Made by a program: the position numbers and the translations under genes
Origin: Mucilaginibacter sp. UR6-11
GTDB lineage: Bacteria > Bacteroidota > Bacteroidia > Sphingobacteriales > Sphingobacteriaceae
NCBI RefSeq assembly: GCF_020880695.1
Contig: NZ_JAJIWO010000004.1
Span: 124,001 to 188,000 of the forward strand
Direction: 5' to 3'
Length of the DNA: 64,000 nucleotides
The notes under the pieces: generated by a model
What the model saw: only the letters and a program-made list of their open reading frames with translations
Told to the model about the DNA's origin: nothing
The model's database searches: none
Shown: positions 54,409 through 63,090 of the stretch, one piece after another
How the letters are laid out: every line of letters begins with the position of its first letter
Position numbering within the stretch: the stretch's first letter is position 1

Positions 54409-54702
54409 ATGACCGCGAAACATTTAATTACAGCCACCGATTTTTGTATTTACCACCAGCTGGAACATTCGTTTATTACTGACCTGCAGGAAGCGGGCCT
54501 CGTAGAGATCACTATAGTTAACAATACCACCTATATCCCCGAGAGCGAATTACAAAAGCTTGAGCGGATGATACGCCTGCATAATGAGCTGGATATTAAC
54601 GTAGCCGGCATTGAAGCAATAACGCACCTGTTGCGCCGTATTGAAGATATACAGGAAGAAATGCGGTTATTAAGAAATAACTTAAAGGCTTACGAGGATT
54701 AA
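54409..54702 (+). CDS. cbpM: CbpM-like chaperone modulator
   Basis: 97 residues with a MerR-like winged-helix pattern (DFCIYHQLEHSFITDLQEAGLVE) and a C-terminal coiled coil (RRIEDIQEEMRLLRNNLKAYE). It matches CbpM, which binds the J domain of CbpA and inhibits it. The 12-bp spacing from cbpA supports the pairing strongly. Confidence 0.92.
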   Translation: MTAKHLITATDFCIYHQLEHSFITDLQEAGLVEITIVNNTTYIPESELQKLERMIRLHNELDINVAGIEAITHLLRRIEDIQEEMRLLRNNLKAYED

Positions 54703-54838
54703 TATACCATTTGCCATTTAATCCTTCCTTCGCGAGGCAGCCAGCTCTCCGTATATCGTATGTTATTTCTTCATTAAGTTTTTTTTGTCAATTACTTAAT
54801 AAATCAGGTTTTCATATATTTAAGGCCAATTAAACTAT

Positions 54839-55678
54839 ATGAAAAAATCCATTTATATCACCCTGGCCTGCATTTTTTTTAGCGCCGCGTCGTTTAGCCA
54901 GCAATTAAACATCGGTACGTATAACCTGCGTAACGATAACAAAGAAGATTCTCTTAACGGTAATGGCTGGGGGCTGCGTTTCCCGGTAATATGCAAGATC
55001 GTACAATTTAATGATCTTGATATTTTTGGCACGCAGGAAGGCAAATATAATATGCTTAATAATATGGCTGATAGCTTACCCGGCTACAAATGGATAGGCA
55101 TAGGCCGCGACGACGGCAAAAAGAAAGGCGAATTTTCGGCTATATTTTATAAGGCAACTAAATTTAAAATACTTAAACAAGGCAACTTCTGGTTATCAAC
55201 CATTACCGACAGGCCCAATAAAGGCTGGGATGCCGTGCTACCCCGCATATGTACCTGGGCACAGTTTGAAGACATCAAAACCGGATTCAAATTTTACTTT
55301 TTCAATCTGCATATGGATCACGTAGGCGTGGTTGCCCGCAAAGAAAGCGCCAGCCTGGTATTAAGAAAAATTAAAGAGATGGCCGGCAACAGCGCCACCA
55401 TATTTACCGGCGATTTTAATGTGGACCAACATAACGAAAGCTATGCCGAAGTAATCAGTACCGGTGTGCTGCGGGACTGCTATACACTGGCGCCTATAAA
55501 ACTGGCGACTAATGGTTCATTCAATGCCTTTAACTTAAATGCCAAATCAGACAGCCGGATTGATCATATTTTTGTGACCAAACAGTTTAACGTTAAGCGT
55601 TACGCTATATTAACCAATTCGTTTAACGGCAGGGTACCTTCTGACCATTATCCGGTGGTAGCAATAATGACTTATTAA
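54839..55678 (+). CDS. Secreted endonuclease/exonuclease/phosphatase (EEP) family protein
   Basis: 279 residues with a signal peptide ending FSQQ (about 1-20). EEP-fold catalytic residues appear in IGTYNLRND, GTQEGK (metal Glu), NLHMDHVG (His), TGDFNVD (Asp/Asn), RIDHIFV and SDHYPVVA (Asp/His). Relatives are DNases, sphingomyelinases and phosphoesterases; substrate not determinable. A GC-rich hairpin follows at 55697. Confidence 0.92.
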   Translation: MKKSIYITLACIFFSAASFSQQLNIGTYNLRNDNKEDSLNGNGWGLRFPVICKIVQFNDLDIFGTQEGKYNMLNNMADSLPGYKWIGIGRDDGKKKGEFSAIFYKATKFKILKQGNFWLSTITDRPNKGWDAVLPRICTWAQFEDIKTGFKFYFFNLHMDHVGVVARKESASLVLRKIKEMAGNSATIFTGDFNVDQHNESYAEVISTGVLRDCYTLAPIKLATNGSFNAFNLNAKSDSRIDHIFVTKQFNVKRYAILTNSFNGRVPSDHYPVVAIMTY

Positions 55679-55696
55679 GCAGACGTTTCTGTGACA

Positions 55697-55729
55697 GATT
55701 GATAAGGCCCCGGGGGGCTTATCAGTCTA
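55697..55729. terminator. GC-rich hairpin after the EEP gene
   Basis: GATTGATAAG-G-CCCC pairs with GGGG-G-CTTATCAGTC (one G-G mismatch and one G-T pair). It lies 18 bp after the stop. No T-tract follows, so rho-independent termination is uncertain. Confidence 0.5.
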
Positions 55730-55816
55730 TCATATTCGTTACAAAGCCTAACTAACTGTACTACATTAGATTACAGACTTAATCTGGCGACAGATAATAA
55801 ACTGCCCCTACCCTGT

Positions 55817-55845
55817 TAAACCTGCTGGCATAGCTATTGTCTTAA
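55817..55845 (+). promoter_or_regulatory. Conserved upstream element of the small-protein pair, sigma-54-like
   Basis: A 29-bp block identical except for one base to a block at 59287-59315 (minus strand) upstream of the paralogue. Inside is TGGCAT-N5-TTGT (55826-55840), close to the sigma-54 -24/-12 consensus TGGCAC-N5-TTGC. It lies 40 bp before the ATG, against 41 bp in the other copy. Confidence 0.6.
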
Positions 55846-55879
55846 ATACATGAACAACAACATAAAAATGTTCATGTAT
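55846..55879 (+). promoter_or_regulatory. Hairpin in the 5' leader of the small secreted protein
   Basis: ATACATGAACA (55846-55856) pairs perfectly with TGTTCATGTAT (55869-55879); the ATG follows 6 bp later at 55886. It could hide the start or bind a protein. The paralogue has a weaker counterpart. Confidence 0.5.
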
Positions 55880-55885
55880 AACACT

Positions 55886-56137
55886 ATGAAAACATTAAAA
55901 TTAGCAATAGCAGCAGTAATATTAGCCTGCACTTTCCAGGCAGCGAATGCACAAGTAAGAGTTGGTGTAAGAGTTGGAACACCGCCGCCACGCAGAGAAG
56001 TGGTAGTTGTACGCCATCCTGTTCATCGCGAAGTAATTGTGCAACACGCACCTGCGCGCAGGGTTTACAGACGCTCTTATCATAAACCGGTTTATGTTCA
56101 TCATTATCGTCACCAACGTATGGTTAGACATTACTAA
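55886..56137 (+). CDS. Small secreted basic His/Arg/Val-rich protein (copy A)
   Basis: 83 residues from the ATG at 55886; an upstream in-frame ATG at 55850 would add 12 residues in front of the signal peptide. The signal peptide ends AANAQ (about 1-22). The mature part is very basic, rich in His, Arg and Val, with the conserved core GTPPPRR and Tyr-rich end (RRSYHKPVYVHHYRHQ). No domain recognised. It has a paralogue at 58949-59245 in inverted orientation. Expression probably depends on the conserved upstream element. Confidence 0.85.
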   Translation: MKTLKLAIAAVILACTFQAANAQVRVGVRVGTPPPRREVVVVRHPVHREVIVQHAPARRVYRRSYHKPVYVHHYRHQRMVRHY

Positions 56138-56169
56138 AAAAATCCCCGCAATTTGCGGGGATTTTTTTT
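56136..56169. terminator. Bidirectional rho-independent terminator
   Basis: The A-run and TCCCCGCA pair with TGCGGGGA and a T-run: a stem of about 15 bp around an ATT loop. It overlaps the stop of copy A and can also end the metallophosphoesterase transcript from the right. The core CCCCGCAATT matches the terminator of copy B. Confidence 0.93.
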
Positions 56170-56208
56170 GACCATTATATTGCGTTATAACAGGATTTGC
56201 CGCCTGAA

Positions 56209-57486
56209 TTAGCTTATTGGATGTACACCTTTTTTCTTTAGTGTTATAACGGTGATCTCAGGCCATATACCCAACCTGCCGGAGAAAGCCAGGAAACCAA
56301 AGCCACGATTTACATACAGATAGCGGTCCTTCTCGTTAATCAAACCGGCCCAGTCTAAATAACGGTATTGAACGGGGCTCCATCTTACGCCGGCTACCTC
56401 AACGCCAAACTGCGCGCCATGCGTATGGCCCGCAAGCGTTAAATGGATATTAGCAGGATTATAACGCACCTGTTCTTCCCAATGCGTAGGATCATGTGAT
56501 AACAATATTTTGAAGGCCCGGGGATCAACGCCGTTAAGCGCTTTATCCAGGTTGCCTACTTTAATAAAACCCCTTCCCCAATTTTGCACACCAATAAGGG
56601 ATATTTTTTGACCATCTTTTTCCAGCTCCAAATGTTCGTCAAGCAACAAACGGTACCCCAGGTCTTTATGATGTTGTTTTAATTTATCCAGGTTAGCAGC
56701 TTTTTCGGCCTCACTGTTCCACTGGATATAGTCGCCATAATCATGATTACCCAGGATGGAAAACTGACCGTAAGGAGCTCTTAACTGGCTAAAGTTTGGG
56801 ATATACGGTTCAATTTCCCAGGCGGCATTATTCACCAGGTCGCCGGTAAAAACAAACAGATCGCTTTTCTGAGCCTTAGCCAGTTCGATACCGCGCTGCA
56901 TTGCCGCAACATTATCAAAGCTCCCCGAGTGGATATCGGATAATTGAGTGATGGTAAAGCCGTCGAAGGCTTCGGGCAGGTCATCATAATAAATGGTTTC
57001 ACGATGTATCTTGTAATCATACTTACCCCTGAACATTGCATAAAAAAATCCCAAGAACGGAAACGCCGCCAGCAGTATAGCCAACTCACTGATAAATTTG
57101 CGCCGGGAAGGAAAATAGCTGTGGCTGACAGGGTCTTTATGTTTACCGGCAATATTAACCACGGCAGCTACACCGCGGCCCAAATCGCCTAAAAAAAGAA
57201 CCAAAACAAACACCAGTTTGGTTATAAAAAAGGTGAGGAACAGGCTCAGCATCCATTCGTGGAAAGGTGTCATCCCTTTCGCTGTGGTAAAGGCGCCAAA
57301 GCCCAGTAAAAAAATGACGGTCACGCCAACCGAAATAACCAGAAATCCCAACGGCACAATATCACGCGCCCGCCGCGATTGCCAGTCGCTGGTAAAACTA
57401 CGCAGGCCGTTAAAAACATACCAGTCAAACAATAAACTTATTGCTGCAATTATCAGAAAAACATTAAGGAAACCGGTTTTGTGCAT
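56209..57486 (-). CDS. Membrane metallophosphoesterase
   Basis: 425 residues from the ATG at 57486; an upstream in-frame ATG at 57561 is less likely because this Met begins the first TM segment (FLNVFLIIAAISLLFDW). Four TM segments (about 5-145) precede the calcineurin-like domain with QLSDIHSG (DxH), FTGDLVNN (GDxxN), GNHDYGDY (GNHD), LLSHDP and LAGHTHGAQFG (GHxH). Such YkuE/YaeI-like enzymes act near the membrane, on lipid-type or other phosphoesters; the substrate is not known. Confidence 0.92.
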   Translation of the reverse strand: MHKTGFLNVFLIIAAISLLFDWYVFNGLRSFTSDWQSRRARDIVPLGFLVISVGVTVIFLLGFGAFTTAKGMTPFHEWMLSLFLTFFITKLVFVLVLFLGDLGRGVAAVVNIAGKHKDPVSHSYFPSRRKFISELAILLAAFPFLGFFYAMFRGKYDYKIHRETIYYDDLPEAFDGFTITQLSDIHSGSFDNVAAMQRGIELAKAQKSDLFVFTGDLVNNAAWEIEPYIPNFSQLRAPYGQFSILGNHDYGDYIQWNSEAEKAANLDKLKQHHKDLGYRLLLDEHLELEKDGQKISLIGVQNWGRGFIKVGNLDKALNGVDPRAFKILLSHDPTHWEEQVRYNPANIHLTLAGHTHGAQFGVEVAGVRWSPVQYRYLDWAGLINEKDRYLYVNRGFGFLAFSGRLGIWPEITVITLKKKGVHPIS

Positions 57487-57550
57487 TAATTTTAATATAA
57501 GCCTGCAATTTAAAAAAGGAAAGGTAATTAATACGTAAAATTCAGGGTCA

Positions 57551-57587
57551 GTAAAAAACAAAGCCTGTTAAAATTTAACAGGCTTTG
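57551..57587 (-). terminator. Rho-independent terminator of the YjbR gene
   Basis: A perfect 14-bp palindrome arm CAAAGCCTGTTAAA (57559-57572) and its complement (57574-57587), read on the minus strand, is followed by a run of six T. It lies about 105 bp beyond the YjbR stop. Confidence 0.88.
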
Positions 57588-57691
57588 AAATTATTAATAG
57601 CGATGACTGTTATCGTCGTGACGATCGTGATAATACACTAGCTTTTTTAACATCAGGTAGTTTTTAGTTGGTTAGGTGCGCGCATAGTTAG

Positions 57692-58030
57692 TTATCCGGG
57701 ATTTGTTTTTTTGGTGCTCTTTTTTGCTGTCGCCGCCTGCCAGGCAATTGTTAAAGCATCAGTCAGCATATCTTCCCTCACCGCCTTTAATTCAAAAAAG
57801 GTACATCCCTGCAGTCCCCATTTATTAGGTACCGGGTAAATCACATCCGGGTTAAATGCAGAAAACACAGATTGGTCAATGGGCGATAGCTTCACCATCA
57901 TTAATTGCTCAGGTTCCCACAAAGTTGCAAATATGCGGTTGTTTGCCCTGAAGGCCTGCTTGTCAAAATGCGGATATTCATCCGTACCTGGGAGGGAAAG
58001 CGCAATTTTCCGGGCGGTATCTAAAGTCAT
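57692..58030 (-). CDS. MmcQ/YjbR-family protein
   Basis: 112 residues. The pattern ALSLPGTDEYPHFDKQAFRANNRIFATL with VPNKWGLQGCTFFELKAVREDMLTDALTIAW (in parts) matches the YjbR family, a cytoplasmic alpha/beta double-wing fold described as DNA-binding-like. The C-terminus is Lys/Thr-rich. Function unknown. A tiny 19-codon His/Asp-rich frame lies between its stop and its terminator. Confidence 0.9.
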   Translation of the reverse strand: MTLDTARKIALSLPGTDEYPHFDKQAFRANNRIFATLWEPEQLMMVKLSPIDQSVFSAFNPDVIYPVPNKWGLQGCTFFELKAVREDMLTDALTIAWQAATAKKSTKKTNPG

Positions 58031-58130
58031 CGTGGTGATTGATTATTAGCTAAATTATTAAATTCTGGCCTAAAAAATTGCAGGTGCGTTAAATACTTCT
58101 GATATTGTTTAAATCTAAAATACCAGTACC

Positions 58131-58904
58131 ATGCCCGACACTCAGACCGGAGATATAACCCTTGTTTATAGTGATAGCGGTGTAGCCACCATCAGCTTTT
58201 ACCATCCGGCACAAAATGCGTTACCTGCCGCTTTATTGCAAAGCTTAACTGCAAAGATCAACCAGGCCGGCGAAAACGGGCAAACGCGCGTGATCATTTT
58301 AAAAAGTGAGGGCGATCGAACCTTTTGCGCCGGTGCCAGCTTTGATGAATTACTGCAGATAAAAGATAAAGAAGCCGGTGCTATATTTTTCTCAGGATTT
58401 GCGGAGGTAATTAATGCCATACGCAAATCGCCAAAAATTGTTATTGCAAGGGTGCAGGGTAAAGCTGTAGGCGGGGGCGTTGGGCTTGCCGCCGCTGCTG
58501 ATTATTGCCTGGCCACCGAAGCCGCCTCCGTCAAACTGAGCGAACTGGCCATCGGTATCGGTCCGTTTGTGATATCGCCGGCAGTGATTCGTAAAATCGG
58601 TTTGCCTGCTTTCTCACAGTTAACTATACGCGCAACTGATTTCCAAACGGCGCATTGGGCCAAAGAAAAAGGACTCTTTAACGAGGTTTATGCTACTATT
58701 ACTGATCTGGATGATGCTTTAAATGCGCTTGCAGAAAAACTGGCGGCCTATCATCCCGACGCGCTGGCAGGGTTAAAGCAAATACTGTGGGAGGGAACGG
58801 AAGATTGGGACGAATTACTTAACGAACGTGCTGCAATGAGTGGCGAGCTGGTGCTATCAGCATTTACACAGCAGGCTTTACAGGCTTTTCTTAATAAAAA
58901 ATAA
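58131..58904 (+). CDS. Enoyl-CoA hydratase/isomerase family protein
   Basis: 257 residues, the normal crotonase size. The oxyanion hole region is FCAGASFDELLQ and the second element AVGGGVGLAAAADYCLA, with SVKLSELAIGIGPF following. The usual catalytic Glu positions are partly replaced, so hydratase, isomerase or thioesterase-like activity cannot be told. Monocistronic and followed by a strong terminator. Confidence 0.92.
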   Translation: MPDTQTGDITLVYSDSGVATISFYHPAQNALPAALLQSLTAKINQAGENGQTRVIILKSEGDRTFCAGASFDELLQIKDKEAGAIFFSGFAEVINAIRKSPKIVIARVQGKAVGGGVGLAAAADYCLATEAASVKLSELAIGIGPFVISPAVIRKIGLPAFSQLTIRATDFQTAHWAKEKGLFNEVYATITDLDDALNALAEKLAAYHPDALAGLKQILWEGTEDWDELLNERAAMSGELVLSAFTQQALQAFLNKK

Positions 58905-58913
58905 CTCCTATTA

Positions 58914-58950
58914 AAAAATAAAGCCCCGCAATTAGCGGGGCTTTATTTTT
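58914..58950. terminator. Bidirectional rho-independent terminator
   Basis: AAAAATAAAGCCCCGC (58914-58929) pairs with GCGGGGCTTTATTTTT (58935-58950), loop AATTA. It serves the enoyl-CoA hydratase (+) and the small secreted protein copy B (-), whose stop it overlaps. Its core is nearly identical to the terminator at 56136. Confidence 0.93.
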
Positions 58951-59245
58951 AGTGATGCCATCTTTCAAAACGTTCATGACGGTAGTAGGTGTTACGAACG
59001 TATACCGGCCTTCTGTAATAACCGCGTTGATAGTATACGGTACGCACGGGCGCCCGCTCAACAAATACCTCGCGGCGGACCGGGTATCTTTCAACTACTT
59101 CTTCACGACAGTATGGGTAGGGTTCAACTATTACTCTGCGTGGTGGCGGTGTGCCTATGCTGATACCAAAGCTAACCTGCGCTTTTGCTGCCTGGAATGT
59201 ACAGGCTAATATTACTGCTGCTATTGCTAATTTTAATGTTTTCAT
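58949..59245 (-). CDS. Small secreted Arg/Tyr-rich protein (copy B, paralogue of 55886-56137)
   Basis: 98 residues. The signal peptide (about 1-22, ending AAKAQ) is nearly identical to copy A, including the first 44 bases of DNA. The mature part shares GTPPPRR but is otherwise diverged: Arg/Tyr/Val-rich with RREVFVERAPVR and YYRRPVYVRNTYYRHER. No domain recognised. It is transcribed from the block at 59287-59315. The whole unit, upstream element, CDS and terminator, appears duplicated in inverted orientation about 3 kb away. Confidence 0.87.
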   Translation of the reverse strand: MKTLKLAIAAVILACTFQAAKAQVSFGISIGTPPPRRVIVEPYPYCREEVVERYPVRREVFVERAPVRTVYYQRGYYRRPVYVRNTYYRHERFERWHH

Positions 59246-59286
59246 GGTCGTAAATTTTAGTAAACAACTTGTCCTGTTGTACGATA

Positions 59287-59315
59287 TTAAGACAATAGCT
59301 ATGCCAACAGGTTTA
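59287..59315 (-). promoter_or_regulatory. Conserved upstream element of copy B, sigma-54-like
   Basis: On the minus strand TAAACCTGTTGGCATAGC-TATTGTCTTAA matches the copy A block with one change. TGGCAT-N5-TTGT resembles a -24/-12 promoter. It is 41 bp from the start codon. The following leader contains a weak inverted repeat (ACAAC/GTTGT). Confidence 0.6.
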
Positions 59316-59484
59316 AAGGTTTATGGATCTTAGCTGTAAGAAGCTGATTCAGAGCCGTAAAAAATGTGATTATTTAACCGGGATGCCGCAGTTTTAAAAT
59401 ATCAGGAACCCATTTAACCCTATAAATTTTATCCAGGCAATATTTGGCCCGATTATAGCTTATATCAACGTAAATAATAAATCT

Positions 59485-59706
59485 ATGGCAAATCATCCTG
59501 TAAAATATAATCGCAAACAACCAACCAACACCCATACCGATACCTGGAAACATAACTGGGAAGTAATGAAACCTTTTGTTCATTTCAGTTTCAAGGCAAT
59601 GACTTTAATTGGCGGGGCTCTAATAGGTATTATCAAATTGTTACCTATGCTGGCGCCAACTAAAGAGGAGTCCCCAAAAAAGGAAACCAGGATCATTAAA
59701 ATATAA
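59485..59706 (+). CDS. Small membrane protein of unknown function
   Basis: 73 residues: a basic, polar N-terminus (KYNRKQPTNTHTDTWKHNWEVMKP), one TM segment (about 37-57, FKAMTLIGGALIGIIKLLPML), and a charged tail (EESPKKETRIIKI). I know no family. It has its own terminator-like hairpin at 59732 and no close partner gene. Confidence 0.7.
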   Translation: MANHPVKYNRKQPTNTHTDTWKHNWEVMKPFVHFSFKAMTLIGGALIGIIKLLPMLAPTKEESPKKETRIIKI

Positions 59707-59731
59707 CACCCGTACACTCGCTATATTGAAG

Positions 59732-59764
59732 AACGGATATCTTTTTTAAGCTATCCGTTTTTTT
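59732..59764 (+). terminator. Rho-independent terminator
   Basis: AACGGATA (59732-59739) pairs with TATCCGTT (59752-59759), extended by an inner CTT/AAG pairing, then a T-run. It is 26 bp beyond the small membrane protein stop. Confidence 0.75.
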
Positions 59765-59975
59765 ATGCGTTTATTTTGCGGCCATCAGCATTACAGGGTT
59801 AAAGTTTTAACAAAGCATTTATAGGTTATAACTGTTAAAGTAATTTTATCATCTTTGCGGCAAATGATGTTTTGGCTGATCATTTATGTTAAAAGATGTT
59901 AATGCACCATCGGTATTTAAAAATAACAGCTAAAATATTGATATTTACTGATCGAATAAACTATACTTAATATCC

Positions 59976-62900
59976 ATGCAATACAAAAAGATTAATAACC
60001 TGTTAGGCTGGCTTTGCTTTGTCATAGCCTCAATAACCTATATTTTAACTTTAGAACCTTCTGTAAGTTTCTGGGATTGCGGCGAATTTATTTCATGTGC
60101 TTTCCGTTTACAGGTAGCGCATCAGCCGGGTTATCCGTTGTTTGCCATGCTGGGTAAATTCTTTTCGCTATTGTCTTTCGGTAACAATGCCAAAGTACCT
60201 TATTTTACCAATATGGGGTCGGCAATCGCCAGTGGTGCAACCATCATGTTTTTGTTCTGGACCATCACCGCGTTGGCTAAAAAACTGGTTCCGGCTACTA
60301 AGGAAGGCGAGGATACTACCCGTACCGTCTTAATTATGGGCGCAGGTTTAGTTGGCGCCTTAGCCTTTACCTATACAGATACATTCTGGTTCTCGGCGGT
60401 TGAAACTATTGTGTTTGCATTATCTGCTTTATGTACCGCGGTTGTTTTCTGGGCCATTTTAAAATGGGACGCCCATGCAGACGAGCCGGGTGCCGATAAA
60501 TGGCTGATCTTTATAGCTTATATAATTGGTTTATCAATAGGTATCCACCTGCTTAACCTGTTAACCATACCGGCATTATCATTGGTTTATTATTTCCGCA
60601 GAACTAAAACTATAACCGTTAAAAGTGCTTTACTGGCATTTTTGGTAAGCATAATTATACTGGGTTTGGTACAATTCGGGATCAGGCAATGGACCATCCA
60701 GCTATCTGCTTATTTTGATTTGTTTTTTGTAAACACCCTTGGCCTGGGCTTTGGCTCCGGCTCTATCTTCTTTTTCCTGTTGCTGATAGGCGTGCTGGTT
60801 GGCGGTATAGTATACAGCATACGTAGCAGCAAGCCTGTTTTAAACCTGGCATTTTTATGCGTGGCATTTGTATATTTTGGCTACAGCTCATTTGTATACA
60901 TACCTATCCGCGCTACCGCAAATACCAACCTGGATAACTCACACCCGGACAATGCTTTTACTTTAAACGGTTATTTAAACCGGATACAATATGGCGAAAC
61001 CCCGTTATTGACCGGCCCTTATTTTGATGCCAAAGTCATTGACCAGACAGATGGCCCCAATATGTACCGCAAAGGTGCTACCAGGTATGAGATATCGGGT
61101 AAAAAACAAGTTTATGTTTATGACCATACTACGGTTTTCCCGCGTATTTATAGTACCGAAGGACAAGATCCAAGCTTTTACAGGCAATGGTTACAAATGG
61201 GCGAAACTGATGTACCCAACTTTGCCGACAATTTAAAATTCTTCTTTAGCTGGCAGACATACCAGATGTATTTCAGGTACTTTATGTGGAACTTTGCCGG
61301 ACGCGTTAATGACGCGGACGGACAACAGCAAATGGGTGGTTTTAAAGGCTATGTTGATGGCGACTGGACCACCGGTATACTGGACGGCGCTAAACAGCTA
61401 CCCAAAGCGGTAACTCAAAGCCGGACTTATACGCCGTTGTTTGCATTGCCGTTAATATTAGGCATATTAGGTTTATGGTATCATTTCCAGCGTAAAAAGC
61501 GCGATGCTTTGATAGTAGCCTTACTTTGGTTCTTTACAGGCATGGCCATTGTAATTTATGTTAACCAGCCATCCGTGCAGCCGCGCGAAAGAGATTACTC
61601 ATACGTAGGTTCATTTTATGCCTTCGCTATCTGGATAGGTTTAGGCGTAATAGCGCTTGCCGAATTGCTGAGAAAAGCAATAAACGCAAAAACCGCGGCC
61701 TACGCATCTACTTTAATTTGCCTGCTTGCCGTGCCAACTGTACTGGCTGCCGAAGAATGGAAAGCACATGACCGCTCAACCAAAATGATGGCGCATGACA
61801 TGGCCTGGAATTACCTGACATCATGCCCTCCTAACGCCATTTTATTTACCTATGGCGACAATGATACCTATTGCGTATGGTACGCCCAGGAAGTTGAAAA
61901 TATACGGCCCGACGTGCGGGTGGTTAACCTGAGCTTATTTACGGGCGACTGGTACATCCACCAGATGCAGCGCAAAATGAATGAGGCTGATGCCCTGCCG
62001 ATAACCATGCCTTTTGATAAGTATAAAGATGGTGTGCGTGATGTATTGTATTTCAGAGACGCTAAAATACCGGGCTATACAGAGGTTAAGGAGGTGTTTG
62101 ACTTTATATCGTCTGATGACCAGCGCGTGATGACCACCTACCCCAGCGGTGAAACCGCCAATTACCTGCCAACCAAAAACTTTAAGATCACCATTAATCG
62201 CGATGATGTGATTAAGAACAATGTGGTTCCGGCTGATAAACAGGCTATGATAGCTGATACAATGAAGTGGAAATACACTTCAAACTATGTTATGAAGGAT
62301 AACCTGGCGATGCTGGATATATTGGCCCATAACAATTGGAAAAGGCCCATCTGTTTTGCCACCACAGTTGGTAATGAAAACCTTATTGGCATGCAGCCTT
62401 ACTTGTATAAAGAAGGGTTTGTTTACCACCTGATGCCGCTTAAAGTTGATACAGCGGTAAAAGATCAAAGCGGTAAGGTAAACAGCCTCGTCATGTATAA
62501 TAACATGATGAACAAGTTTAAATACGGGCAACTTAAAACAGCCAAATATTTAGATCATGAGTCGACAACCATGTTCTACCCTGTTTTAATCAGCACTTTC
62601 CTTGACCTGATACAAAGCCTGATAGCAGAGGGCCACAATGACCTTGCGTTAAAGGCGTTGCATAAATATGATGAGGTAATGCCCGACTTAAAGGTTGACA
62701 TGCGGATTAGCGGCAGCAAATTCTATATGGCGCAAACAGCCTATAAATTGCAGGATATTAACCTGGGAACCAAATATGTAACCAGCATTAACAGCTATAT
62801 AACAGATCAGTTAGACTATTGTTACCGCCAGTTACAGGCTAACTCGGGCGCATTTAATCCGCGTGATGTGCAAATGGGCATCCAACTGATCTATGCGATG

Positions 62901-62999
62901 GCTGATGAAGCTAAAAATGCGCATCAAACAGAATTATACAATAAGCTTGAGGGAGAAAGAAAAGCTTATGAAACCAAATTTGCACCGATCTTTAAATAG
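59976..62999 (+). CDS. DUF2723 / GT117-type membrane glycosyltransferase
   Basis: 1007 residues: about 12 TM segments (residues 10-500), then a soluble region (about 520-1007). The DUF2723 hallmark is FWDCGEFISCAFRLQVAHQPGYP (about residues 32-54, in parts), with the acidic DCGE pair typical of GT-C enzymes in the first loop. The family is related to eukaryotic TMEM260 O-mannosyltransferase (GT117). The soluble part includes LFTYGDNDTYCVWYAQEV. A role in protein O-glycosylation is inferred from family; no partner genes are adjacent. Confidence 0.9.
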   Translation: MQYKKINNLLGWLCFVIASITYILTLEPSVSFWDCGEFISCAFRLQVAHQPGYPLFAMLGKFFSLLSFGNNAKVPYFTNMGSAIASGATIMFLFWTITALAKKLVPATKEGEDTTRTVLIMGAGLVGALAFTYTDTFWFSAVETIVFALSALCTAVVFWAILKWDAHADEPGADKWLIFIAYIIGLSIGIHLLNLLTIPALSLVYYFRRTKTITVKSALLAFLVSIIILGLVQFGIRQWTIQLSAYFDLFFVNTLGLGFGSGSIFFFLLLIGVLVGGIVYSIRSSKPVLNLAFLCVAFVYFGYSSFVYIPIRATANTNLDNSHPDNAFTLNGYLNRIQYGETPLLTGPYFDAKVIDQTDGPNMYRKGATRYEISGKKQVYVYDHTTVFPRIYSTEGQDPSFYRQWLQMGETDVPNFADNLKFFFSWQTYQMYFRYFMWNFAGRVNDADGQQQMGGFKGYVDGDWTTGILDGAKQLPKAVTQSRTYTPLFALPLILGILGLWYHFQRKKRDALIVALLWFFTGMAIVIYVNQPSVQPRERDYSYVGSFYAFAIWIGLGVIALAELLRKAINAKTAAYASTLICLLAVPTVLAAEEWKAHDRSTKMMAHDMAWNYLTSCPPNAILFTYGDNDTYCVWYAQEVENIRPDVRVVNLSLFTGDWYIHQMQRKMNEADALPITMPFDKYKDGVRDVLYFRDAKIPGYTEVKEVFDFISSDDQRVMTTYPSGETANYLPTKNFKITINRDDVIKNNVVPADKQAMIADTMKWKYTSNYVMKDNLAMLDILAHNNWKRPICFATTVGNENLIGMQPYLYKEGFVYHLMPLKVDTAVKDQSGKVNSLVMYNNMMNKFKYGQLKTAKYLDHESTTMFYPVLISTFLDLIQSLIAEGHNDLALKALHKYDEVMPDLKVDMRISGSKFYMAQTAYKLQDINLGTKYVTSINSYITDQLDYCYRQLQANSGAFNPRDVQMGIQLIYAMADEAKNAHQTELYNKLEGERKAYETKFAPIFK

Positions 63000-63016
63000 A
63001 AGATCTTCCCGATCAT

Positions 63017-63057
63017 AACGCAGAAAGGCGAACCAGTTGGTTCGCCTTTCTGCGTTT
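63017..63057. terminator. Rho-independent terminator (19-bp stem)
   Basis: AACGCAGAAAGGCGAACCA (63017-63035) pairs perfectly with its complement at 63038-63056, loop GT, followed by TGTTTATA. It separates convergent genes and may act on both. Confidence 0.9.
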
Positions 63058-63090
63058 GTTTATATGAGATGAACCCACAGCGACCCTGCA

